From: Marsupella aquatica
Lineage: Eukaryota; Marchantiophyta
Direction: 5' to 3'
Length of the DNA stretch: 64,000 bases
NCBI GenBank assembly: GCA_973895155.1
Contig: OZ316897.1
Span: 6,510,001 to 6,574,000 of the forward strand
In this document: positions 53,559-64,000 of the stretch, in pieces
Layout: each line of letters starts with the position of its first letter
Numbering within the stretch: position 1 is the first letter of the stretch
Translations under genes and position numbers: made by a program
Notes under the pieces: model-generated
The model's database searches: none
What the model was told of the DNA's origin: nothing
The model's input: the letters and a program-made list of their open reading frames with translations, nothing else

Positions 53559-54331
53559 TGTAAGAAACTGTAGGCTCCGGACTAGAAATTTGCGATGCGG
53601 CGACCAAAGGGTAAAGGAAAAATAAATCTGATAACTTTGGACAAGTCACGGACTGTGATGTTTTATGAGAAAAACTCAACCCCACAAAGGTCCCACAAGA
53701 TAAGTACTTGAATATAATTAAATTATGCAAACTCAATTAGAGATTACTTTGCACTCACTTGGTCAAACGGTGTGAAATTTTCACCAAGACATAGTGCTCG
53801 CCGACGTGCATACGAGATCTGTTGTTGGACTGTACACCCGACAGCCCTTCAAAAGATAGAGACACATTTGACACTCCAAGTTGAAGTTTCAATCGGGAAA
53901 TCGTCACTGCTTTCTAATACTAAATCTCCAACGCAACATGACCAGTGAAACAATCATGCAATTGTCGACGATGATTCAATCTTTCACCATGATCCAACAC
54001 ACAAACGATCTGATACTACTAGTAAGAAACCGTCGGCTTCGGACTAGATAGCAATGTGGAACATGAGAGAGACACTCAATCAGACGTTACACCGATGAGA
54101 CACCCCAAGTGGAGAAATTCATTCAGAAGGATCCACAGGAGGATCCACAGCATATGAGAGTACATGTGAAGAATGAGGGAGAGAATGTTCTCCCTCCAAC
54201 CTATATCCCCAAGGGGGACTAAGATGTGTGAGCCTAAATAAGTGGATCTTATCCTAAACTAACCAAGGGCCACCTAATCCTAGTAAGGCCAAACTAACTA
54301 GAAGTCAAGAACTGAGAGTCAATTCCTAACA
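53559..54331 (-). mobile_element. Truncated Copia-type element: LTR, PBS and leader
   Basis: An LTR of about 307 bp at 54025-54331 reads TGTTAGGAATTG... on the minus strand. It is preceded on its inner side by a degenerate tRNA-Met site (CTGATACTA, complement of TAGTATCAG) near 54014-54022. A second LTR start, TGTAAGAAAC...CCGGACTAG, lies at 53559. The sequence between resembles leader only, so all coding sequence is deleted. Confidence 0.5.
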
Positions 54332-55189
54332 GAGCGTTGGGGTAAGCATTCTTTGACTATACTCTTTGTCTCTTCCAACCACTCTCATACAAAAGCATTT
54401 GCCCTCGTCAGCATGACTAACCCTCAGTGGGTCTTATTATCTGCACAAGCAACCAACCATTTCGGTAAGTAATCCACCTTGATCCGGGCCTTGATCTTGG
54501 AACCTCCAAGATCATTATCTTGCATCAAGTTCAACAGTCATGAGTAAATAGGTGAACAAATAGAGCCTCCTAGGCCCGCACAATCTTGCCACAAGCAAAA
54601 GCTAAGGTTGACACCCACTATTCGTCCATACTAGCCTCTCTATTGGCTATTGCCCAAATTTTCTCACTTTCTATCCGTCATTGGTTGACTGCCTTGCCTC
54701 CAAGTGACCCTCCAAGACATACCCATGGCCCAAACTTCACTTTCGGATGGGGCAATGAGGAGAATGGATGCTTTGCCCACAACTAAGGAAGTGAAAGAAG
54801 TATTATGGATGCTCCCTTGCGACAAATCATCTGGGCCGGATGGGACTTCATAAAAATAATTTTTTTCCCATGCTCAACAATGAACCCAAACTATAAGTAT
54901 AAACTTGAGTCAGCCATAGTTTTAGACCTCTGGATCCGTTGGCCGAGAAATACGCGACCCCATGACCGGGATGAGGACTGGGACTGTGTGGAGCTTTCTT
55001 GGCTCCTATGATGATTTGTCAAAAAACTAGATTTTTTCTTATACTCGGCAAAGGGTCCGTTAGAGCTATCTTGAGAGCGTTTTTTCCAAGTCCTAGATTT
55101 AATAACCACTGTCTTTGCTTGTACTAGCCTCCTCATCCTTAATGGTATCCATGTTGCCCATGTTGGTAGCAAATTTTAGAGGGGCTCAA

Positions 55190-55699
55190 TGTTGGAGTTA
55201 GGCAACGCCGAAGCAATTACGAGTAAATGGAAGTCATATTTGCGATAGGGAGTGAGGAGTACAAATGTGTGTCAGTATGTTTGAACCAATATGATTACAA
55301 CTTGTCCACGGGCTGAGAAATATACAAATACTACACTAGGGAGTATGATTTTTCCTCACACACCCTGACTATTAAACTCTAGGGGTACCTCCTTGCCCCC
55401 TATAGTGATAGTGCGGGGCATTCTCATTGGCTCTCAAGTCCAAAACTCATATAGTTTAAACACTCTGTACACCTTGGAATACAACATATTTGGGTCTAAG
55501 AGTGTCAGAGGGAGTGATTGTACTCCCTACCCTTGGCTATGGAACCCAGCCCTTTGAGTTCAGTAAAGCTCTCTTGAGTGTTCCTTTGGACGTAGACTTT
55601 GGTGAAGTGCAATACATATCTGCTATGTTGACAGGTAGTGTGTTAGTTGGACATTGCACATCTGCATGGTGTCTTCTAGTAGGGATCCTTTGCTCAGCA
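55190..55699 (+). repeat. Diverged Copia solo LTR
   Basis: About 510 bp, TGTTGGAG...TGCTCAGCA. The last third aligns with the R/U5 part of the other Copia LTRs here (CAGTAAAGCTC, GTTCCnnTGGACGTAG, GTTGGAnnnTGCnC). Its first two thirds match the split fragments at 425-614 and 8614-8750. No target duplication was found. Confidence 0.6.
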
Positions 55700-56033
55700 T
55701 ATAAGACTCCCAAGTAAACCCCTATCTAAGAATATTGAATGCATGGTAGGGCTCCCGGGTACACCGCACAAGTTCATCACTGAGAAGAGGAATTTGCCGA
55801 GAGGCCTTAACCAGCCTAGACCTGATAAAAGTAGTGCCCTATGTAGTGCCAACTTGTTATAAATTGTAATTATTAAGTAGACTTCACTAGCATTGGAGTG
55901 TCCCCTCCACTCCCAACTTGCTCTAGATTGCAAGTATTACACTTAAACCGCACCCTTCAAAAGCTACCCGTCACCCCTAGCTACCATTAAAAGTAACTTT
56001 TCCAAACAGTGGATGCACTGAGGAAGTGACAGA

Positions 56034-56268
56034 CCCACTGTGGGGAACCCCGTGGGTTCCTTCTCAGTAGCCGGTCATACAGAGTGTGTCACTCCTGCTG
56101 CAATAGTTAAATCTCTGGTTTAGCTTCCTAGTTATGGTCATGCTTCTCTCCTGGTTCCGGCCTCCCTGGTTTTCTTTGGACACCACCACCATCAGTCCAC
56201 CCTGGGTGCTGCTTCTTTTTGGGAGCCACCCCTGTTTTATGCTGGCTTTTTGAATGAAATTAAATGGG
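56034..56268 (+). repeat. LINE-type 3' tail, second copy
   Basis: It is diverged from 35095-35480 but colinear with it: CCACTGTG, TAGCCGGTC, GTCACTCCTGCTGCA.TAGTTAAAT, TGGTTTAGCT, TGGGTGCTG, ATGCTGGCTTTTTGAATGAAATT. There is no coding content. Confidence 0.5.
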
Positions 56269-56269
56269 A

Positions 56270-57221
56270 ACTTCTCAAACACTAGAGCAAAGTGGCACCC
56301 TAGAGGAGAAAAGTGAATGGAATGTGAGAAAAGGGGAAGTTCTTGGACACTAACCTTCCCCTTATATATAGCCAGTGGTGGTTTCAGTAGCACGGCAGTT
56401 CTCAAGCTGAAGGAATTGACTAAGTAGTCTAGAAGAGTGGTGGCCAAAGCCAAGGCCTGGTTTGATTTGTTTATTATTACTTGAGCAACACTGGTCCAGA
56501 TCTTTGCGAGGTGCACCATCAACAATCGAGGAATGTTCATGAATCCTGGTTCTCGTTCATGGTGCTACGTTTGACAGAAGCAAAGTGACCGACCTCCCGC
56601 ATTGGAGCAAACGAGAAGAACGCGGTGGTAGGGAAGCGGGACATCCCCGAGGTCGTTGACTGACGAGGAAAGGCAACGTCATGAGCACAGGGTCCAAGTC
56701 CAGGGACAAGCCCACAAAAGAGAAGAGAAGAGAAGAGAATTTGGTCAGTGGCAATTGCGAATGAGGAGATCGTAGGATAGACGGATGTATTGTCGAGGAG
56801 CAGGCATTAAGGCTGGATTGTTACACAGTTCGGGGTTTGGAGAAAGGGGGCTTATTGCTAGTTAGATGTAGCAGCGCCAGTGTAGTGCAACGAGTAGCAG
56901 ATCGATCGATCAGGGCGGGCAATAGCAGACAAAAGTATTTTGAATAGGTTGTGCGAATTCTTCGCAAGGCAGGGCCAGGGATAGATGATCGGGCCGTGCG
57001 TGGCTGGAGGCGTGGATTGATTATGCCTAGAGATCGTTCAGTATGGCTGAAGAATTGCCGATGGTGGGGAGGGGCAGGGGATAACGTCGGAGGATTATGG
57101 GGGTTGAGTTTGTAAATTGCATTTGCGCTTGGAGTCGGGCGCTCGGAAAGTCTGCGTTGACGGATAGAGAATTGGTGAACTGCATATCAGTTTTTCTGGT
57201 CGTAAGAAAAGTTTCGAGAAG
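56270..57221. other. Intergenic / promoter of the LMBD2-like gene
   Basis: No gene is recognised. An AGAAG microsatellite lies near 56720. The end of this stretch probably contains the 5' UTR of the gene at 57222. Confidence 0.4.
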
Positions 57222-60200
57222 ATGTGGTTCTTTTATCCTGTTGCGGTGGCAATTACGCTCATTATTGTTGGTGGAACGCTTAAATATTTTGCGGCAGCTA
57301 GTGTGCCCCTCCACGTGAACGTCATAGTTGGATACACTTGGTTTTGCACGGTCATCATCATCGTTCTCGTCCCCGCCGATATATGGATTGTAAGTCATAG
57401 ATCCAATCTCATCCACTTTGGTCATGACTGAGTTGTTGGGTAGTTCATCAAGTTAGAAGTGCTCGAGCATTTTCCAGAGAACTCTCTGCGGTACGGTGCG
57501 CGGCGATCGTGGAGATCTGGCTAATTGCCCTGTGTTAAGGCCTCAATGGTTGGCTAACGTCATTGAGACTTCGCCCGGCTGCCGAATTCTTTGTAGTTGA
57601 ATTTTCCACTTGTTTTATTTCCTCCAGAATTGTTACACCTCGCGGTGGTCGTGCCTATCAAGTGATAGGTGGCGAGGTTACGATTGTAAAGTTAGGGATC
57701 GGAGACGTGCGATGGTACATGAAGTAGAAACGATCACTGCGAGATCTCGCACCCTTCAACAGCTTAAGATTTCCCTAACCATCGAGGGGCACCAAGTTTG
57801 GCCTTCTTGTTTGGCTCCTGTGGTCGTCAGCTGGGTGCTCGATTTGAAGACCTGGACCGCAGCGCCACAGTTCCAAACGAATGTGTTCACTGGGTTCCTA
57901 TCAAAAGGACCTTCAGGTGGCATTAACGACTACAGTCCGGAAGTTGCTGTTGTACTGGGTCCCCTAGAATTGAACTTCAGATTTTAAAATGTAGTCGTTA
58001 CGATTTGATCTCACGGAGCACCTTCGAGACTTAGAATCGAAATTCGACTGTCCAGGACCGTGGAAGGGGGTGTTGACTTGCCTGAGAGTAGATGAACGGT
58101 ATTTATGCGAATAGAATCTGCTAGAATATAGTCTCCTAGTAGTCTTCGCCCTCCTTCACGCTTCCTTTCAGTTTCTTTTCGGGAGATGAGATTTTTCTAA
58201 ACAGTGGAATTTTGGGAAGAAAGGGTGCATTCTTTCTTTGGTTCAGAAGCTTGTTCCAATAAATTTTGTAGCTTTCTGAGCAGTGCCTATTACTTGGCAA
58301 CGAGTGTCGCAGCTTGTTTGCGAATAGGAATCCGGTGGTGCAGGTTTGATTTGTAGAAATAGATTTATGATTGCACATTAATTACTACCATCTTCCGGCA
58401 GTGCAAGAATTCATTTCCCGTTGACAACCTTTGAACTAGTGCCAGCTTTAATTTGGTCATATATTCTTCATTAAGTGAGATTGGCATGGCATATGGATCT
58501 GGCTTGCGGACGGATAACCTCCTAGGGTATAACTTATTGTGTTGTTTGTCCGGATACTCAAGAGCAGACACTTCAAACTGGGGGCGGTGTAAATTCGTTA
58601 CTTGGAGTGATGTGGGTTGCATCATACTGGAGCACCTTCTATCTCACTTGGTAAAATAACGTTCGAATGGCGCACTTCTCGTCAAATTGAATGGAGTCTT
58701 AGAATTCAATAAGTTGGCAGGATTATCTTAGTGTTGAACGTTTTTGTTCTAATAAAGAGTTGTGTTGCGGCTTGAATTTTGTTTTTGATTTAAGGAGAAT
58801 ATTTCAAATCAATGGCATGTTGTCTTCAGGACCATTTGCCCACTTCTTCAAGGTTATGAGGATGCAGGAGACTTCACAGTATCAAAGAGACTCAAGACCA
58901 GCATTCGAAGCAACCTAATACTATACTCTGCTCTAGGGGTTGTCGGATTCATTGGAATCTTGATAATGATTTACATGAAGCAGTTGGAATGGTAAGGTTG
59001 GGTTATGATCGATTTGCCAAACGCCAGTATCCTGTCTTGAAATTTCATCATTTGATTACATTGTCTACCTGGCATTGTGACGTGCATGCCTTGTGGTCGA
59101 GAGGTAGAAATTTTCCCGGATAGTTGTTGTGTGATGAATTGCGTGGCAATCAATTTCAATACATGTTATATCAAGGCTTTTGCTTAAAGGAAATATCTTG
59201 TTGACAATGCTGGTGACTACTTTGGGGTGACACGATTAGATCTGAGTTCAGTGGTTTGCACATGATTACAGGAGGGGTGTCATGGCTTTTTGTATGGCAT
59301 GCTCCAACACCTTTGGTTTGGTCACAGGAGCTTTCCTGCTTGGCTATGGCTTGGTGGAGATTCCACGTAGTCAATGGAGAGATGCAGACCTGCAATTTCG
59401 ACAAAAAATATTAAGTCATCGTATTGCCAGAGTTGCTGTCAACCTCGATGATGCTCATCAAGAGCTGTCAACTGCCATAGTGGTATGTTCACCTTTTTTG
59501 CTCCTTTAGTTGCAGGATTGTGGTACCAAGCATATCACCGTGTTTCGTGGTGTTACATTGGGTTAACGTAGCCGAACTTGACTTGTACCACATTTGACTT
59601 GTAATTTATTTGTGATTAGGCGCTGGAAAAGATTTATCTGTAGGTACACTTACAGATGCAATTTGGTTTCGAATCTCGTGTTAACAATTGTTTTACGGTA
59701 ATTGGAATAAGTCGATGTTCATTCACGGCATATATCAGTGCAACATACCTGGTTACTGGAACTTGCTCCATCTGGTTTGCCTAACTTTGCGTTGGTTATA
59801 TGGGTCCCGGGCAGATTGCTCAAGCTACATCGAACCAAATGGCTAGGAATGATCCTCTGAGGCCGTGTATGATTGTCATTGAGAAAATGATGGAGCAAGC
59901 GGTATGGAAATTTATTTGGTGGAGTTGTTGCTGATACCAAGTGCGGACATAATTTTTATTGCTGTTTGACAAGTCAAGTGTTTCCCATGGTGCCAAATGC
60001 TTTTTCCAGTCGATTTGGTTGTTTGTGCCAGCATTCAATGAAGTAGGCTAGACTGGGTCTGATTCTTGATTCAACAGACGAAAGAAGATCCTTCGTTTAA
60101 GCCTTCTGGAGGAAGAATGGGAGAGAGTGATATGGACTACGACACAGATGAGAAGACCATGGCAGATCTTAGACGCCGACTCAGGAAAGCAAAAGAATCT

Positions 60201-63200
60201 TATTACCGATATAAAAGGTACTAAACCCGTTATGCATACCGGTGCCGCCGATGCCATCATATAAACTGTATTAAGGAGTAATGGATAGTTGTGGCCCACC
60301 CTTGTCTTGGACATTTTTATGCAGGGAAATATTGGCAGCTCTACCGTGCATTGCTTAAATGATCGTTACTATTAATTTTTGGAGATGATTAATATGCGTG
60401 TGCTGGAAAGGTCTTATAGTGGTGATGGCAGTGACTATGCAGGTTACATATGGGAAGCTCTGGAGCTGGAAGAATCAGTGAGAAACATTGAGAGGGGAAA
60501 GACTGCCACAGAATGGTCGGAATGGTGCAACATCTGTCCTCTCACGGGATACCGATATATATGTACCAGTCTGTTATTTCTTTGAATTGGAGTAAACAGA
60601 TTCAAAGGCACAAGCTATCAAGAACCGAAATCTTAGCCAGCAATTGCAGCCTGAATTTTCCATAAGTAGATCGAGGAAAGCGTAGAAGAACGACCACTAG
60701 CATGTGCGGGTCTTAACACTTGCACCTACTAACGATGGGTTTTGCCTTGATTATGGGCCATAGTTGTTCACAACCTTAGGGATCTTGTTTCTTTTTAACA
60801 AAGTCTGATAAAGGGTGCACCATTCTGCAGGCGTTTCATATCAACAATTCGACCACCTCGGACAGGATCTCTTGCCCAGTATTTGGACACAGCAGGTCTC
60901 TGTCTTGCTGCGGGTCTATACCCGTGGAAGTAAATTTTCGTGCATAATTATTCGCTGTTAATTTCTTTGGCTGCGATTGTTCAGTAGCACATTTGGAAGG
61001 ATTGTCGACAGGTGAAGAAGTTGTACGAATTTTAAACCTATCCTTGTGAAAGCCTGCATTTTGAGTCTTGTTCGGTCTCCTTGGGTGCAGAGTATGTATG
61101 GCGGTGCATTCTGAGGCAGCGTGCTTTCAGGACCTTTGCTGTGGTTCTGGGGATCATGTCAGTTGCCCTTATTTTCGCGGAGGCCACTTTGCCGTTCGGA
61201 CCTGATTTGTCTCTCTTCTCTCATTTGATAAGATTTGCTGGCCAACAAGAGATTCTTGTACAGGCCAGTTCCTTTCTCTTCAACCACCTAGCTACGTGAC
61301 CAATCAGCTTGCCTTGACAGTAATTCCATGAATTGTTGTTCGGTAATACTTAGGCGTGTTTAAGATCCCAGTTCGTTACGAATACTGATACGATCTCACT
61401 GCAGTTGTGGATATAATGTAGCAAATTGTACTCTTCATACGTACTGACAAAATTGCAGAGGCAATGTGAGGCGTTTTGAAAAGCTTGTTGTAGTTTTACT
61501 GGCTTCATCTAGACTCTGCCTGAAAGCTTCCGAGTCTTGAATGAATTTTTTGAATGTTTCAGGTTCTTGCTTTCATTCCTTTGGTCTACATGTGCATCTG
61601 CACGTACTTCTCTCTCATCAAATTGGGCATGATGACCATATACTACTTGGCTCCCAGACAAACAAGTTCAGTGAGCTTGCTTATGATTTGCTCGTAAGAT
61701 CCTAAGCCTTTAGTTGTTAGGGATTCTGCATAAGCTTCAACATTACGGGTCTTGCTACGATATCTTGTAGAACATCTTGTGGGTACGTAGACGATGCCTG
61801 ATTTATTGTGCGGCTCACGTGCCATGTTTCATAGAGCACGGCAGTTGTTTGAAGTCTGTTGTGTTACTGATGCTTATTTTGATACAATTTTGTCCACAGC
61901 ATGGTAGCACGCTATGCTGCACCCATGTGCTATAATTTTCTCAATCTGATAGATCTCCGAGCTCCAAATGGTACCACTTTTGAGAATGTGAGTTGCCTTG
62001 TAACCAATTGTCTCCTATTTGCATTGACCTCTGATGTTAATCAAATCGTCTTTTATTTGAAAATTTGGCTGCTCTTTCGAGTATAGTTGTTTTGTGACAA
62101 GGTTACTTGTGTTCCGAGTCCTTTTCCTCCTTTTCCTGGGAATTTTTCACGAAGGAAAAATCTTGATTGTTGCATTATATTTAAGACCATGCTTGTGTTG
62201 TTTGGTTTTTTGTAAATGAGCACATCAGAATCCTGAGTTCATTTCTTGTTGCAGAAAATGGGATCAGTGAAGAATATACCTATCATAGGGGCGACACAAT
62301 TTCAGAACATATATCCTATTTTTATGGTTATATACACTGCTTTACTGGCCAGCAATGTCATCAGCCGTTCAATTGCCACTGTTGGGAGCTGGCGCAGGTT
62401 TCGTAGTGATTATGAAGATGCTGAGGGATTTGATCCATCAGGCCTGGTCATTCTGCGAAAAGGTACTCTCTTGGTGCCTCCCACAACTAAATTGCGTGTT
62501 CTTTGCTTACGATTAAAGAAGAAGACGTACTTTGGATTAAATGGAAACATCGGGCCGCGAGTGCGAGTATCAGATCTTATTTTTTCTGGTCTGCCATTGT
62601 AGATTTTGAACTATCGCAAGGCTAGTTTTACAGTCCTTTACTTGCAGCAATGTACGATTTTATTATGCAAGGTCTCCAAGCATGGGTCGTACATTTCGAG
62701 ACTGTAAAACTCACTTATGATTGAGTGTAAAAATTGGATTGGCTTTAGAAGCGCTTTTGGTAGTGAGTGATAGAATTGGATTAGTTTGCAATGTAGATGG
62801 ACAACTCCTTGACATTATTCCGAACTTGTGCCAGAGCGGAGCTGGCTTGAGCAAGGTGGTATAGTTGGAGAAAACGTCGTACCTTTGGCACGAAACTTTG
62901 GAGGCGGGATGGAGGTGGATATTGAAGCTGATCACCTTATTAAGGTAGGACCTGCGTTGATCCGAATTCATCTGTCGGACTTCGTCTATGGTGAGGATTA
63001 CGTTACATATACAGAGAGAATTTCAGATCAGTTATTGTGGATTTCCCGGTACATTTAATTTTTTTCCTTACTGTGTCCAATGTCATGCAGAAAACCTTCG
63101 AAGAAACAAATGAATCCGCAAGGTCAGGGGCAACGCCTGGTGGCTCCCCTGCATTGTACAACAAGCTTGTGAATGGAAGATCCAGTGACCCAAACGAAAG

Positions 63201-63654
63201 TAGTGGAAGAACAGGGCAAGACGGGCAAGGTCCAGGCGGCAGTGCAAACAAGGATCGAGTATCTCGTTACCAGCCTAGCCGGGATGCCATTGTAGCAAAG
63301 TATGCATCTAAGAATGATCTCAGGACGCAATCTGAATCGATCTCAGGGGGTGATTTCAGGCCACTTCCTAATCGATCATCTCACCCATCATCTCATAACG
63401 ATGTTTCGAGGAACACCAATGAGAAGGATCATTTCCAGGGAGCAGCATCTTCAGGTGCCAGATGGGATTCCATCAAGCCTAACCTGCCAACCTTTTCAGC
63501 TCACCGTTTTGCACCGCTTCGACAAGAAAAGGATTCTTTGAAGCCTCAACCATCTACGTCAGACTCACTTGATAGTATATTCCAAGGATTGCGATCGAAA
63601 AGGGAGCCTAGTGAGTACGACGAAGACCATCTGGACTCTAGACTTTTGGACTGA
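57222..63654 (+). CDS. LMBD2: LMBR1 domain-containing membrane protein (LMBD2-like)
   Basis: This is a polytopic LMBR1-family membrane protein; the plant LMBD2 function is poorly known. Fourteen phase-consistent exons: 57222-57389, 58568-58650, 58830-58991, 59272-59482, 59815-59901, 60078-60217, 60432-60515, 60831-60895, 61091-61263, 61563-61693, 61900-61987, 62255-62462, 62835-62944, 63091-63654. They give 757 residues. The ATG opens with MWFFYP, as expected for the family, and exon 1 encodes two membrane spans ending VPADIW. Other landmarks are SYWSTFYLTW, LLQGYEDAGDFTV, MACSNTFGLVTGAFLLG, DDAHQE, a charged coiled segment (DYDTDEKTMADLRRRL), WRCILR, YMCICTYFSL, MVARYAAPMCYNFLNLI and EGFDPSG. 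After about residue 570 the tail is hydrophilic and probably disordered. Intron 9 uses a GC donor. Intron 1 is the longest (1.18 kb). Confidence 0.92.
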
Positions 63655-64000
63655 TTTCCCTCCAGAGCGGCAATAGCTCTGGATAAACAGAATATAACTT
63701 GAGTACCACCCTTAGCCTGGCTGCTTGTTGGAAATACCATCGCGTTGGATGGGTTGACCGACAACCAGCACAACTGAAGGATGAAGATGGGCCGTATGCA
63801 GGATTCCTAGTTGATTGAAGTCATGTTCTCCTCCGACAGTGGGCGACTGTGAAACTACCTATGATCTATCCTGTGATTGTTTGTACTGGAACGGTAGAAG
63901 TCATTTTATTCCGGTGACACATTCACACGTCAAACTCCCGGATTACATATAATTTCTCTAGATACTTCATTCGCCGGCGTATATCTGAAGGGCACTGGAC
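63655..64000 (+). other. 3' UTR / downstream of the LMBD2-like gene
   Basis: Nothing coding is visible after the TGA at 63652-63654. The gene's polyadenylation site probably lies here. Confidence 0.4.

Noticed and set aside
57610-57987. 125-codon open frame inside LMBD2 intron 1
   Set aside because: It does not resemble the LMBR1 family. The family sequence is recovered cleanly by joining 57389 to 58568, and the frame has no recognisable domain.

Overview
This is a plant nuclear genome window. It holds intron-rich genes with GT-AG (and two GC-AG) introns of about 100-500 bp, tRNA-Met-primed Copia LTR retrotransposons, a plant LINE with a zf-RVT domain, and plant-specific gene families (a WRC/RING/JmjC demethylase and a DUF1997 protein). 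A true cAMP-dependent-kinase (PKA) catalytic subunit is unusual for plants. To my knowledge it is confined to streptophytes with swimming sperm, so I infer a bryophyte, lycophyte or fern-grade plant rather than a seed plant. No species can be named from the sequence alone.

Layout. 1-8.8 kb is a nest of mobile DNA. An old LTR fragment is split (425-614 and 8614-8750). Between its halves lie a Mutator-like inverted-repeat element (745-1630, 10-bp target duplication) and a rearranged Copia element (1738-8598) made of two oppositely oriented pieces. 10.6-15.1 kb holds a 12-exon PKA catalytic subunit gene. 15.1-20.4 kb is AT-rich intergenic DNA with a purine-rich minisatellite. 20.45-29.02 kb is a LINE, broken by an 8-bp-TSD hAT-like MITE (20908-21194) and by a young complete Copia element (21355-27848, TSD TCTAC). 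32.7-34.0 kb is a two-exon DUF1997 gene. 35.1-35.5 and 56.0-56.3 kb carry related LINE-type 3' tails. 41.5-48.4 kb is a JMJ25/KDM3-type histone H3K9 demethylase gene with at least 12 exons. 51.5-55.7 kb is a graveyard of Copia fragments around a 100-bp assembly gap. 57.2-63.7 kb is a 14-exon LMBR1-domain (LMBD2-like) membrane protein gene.

All four host genes are on the + strand and are transcribed independently; there is no operon. The JmjC enzyme belongs to the family that keeps silencing marks off genes in TE-rich plant genomes, and in this window it sits among such elements. The exon structures below were built by hand. I checked that reading phase is kept across every junction and that the protein matches known family motifs. 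The 5' end of the JMJ gene and the first PKA exon are the least certain parts.
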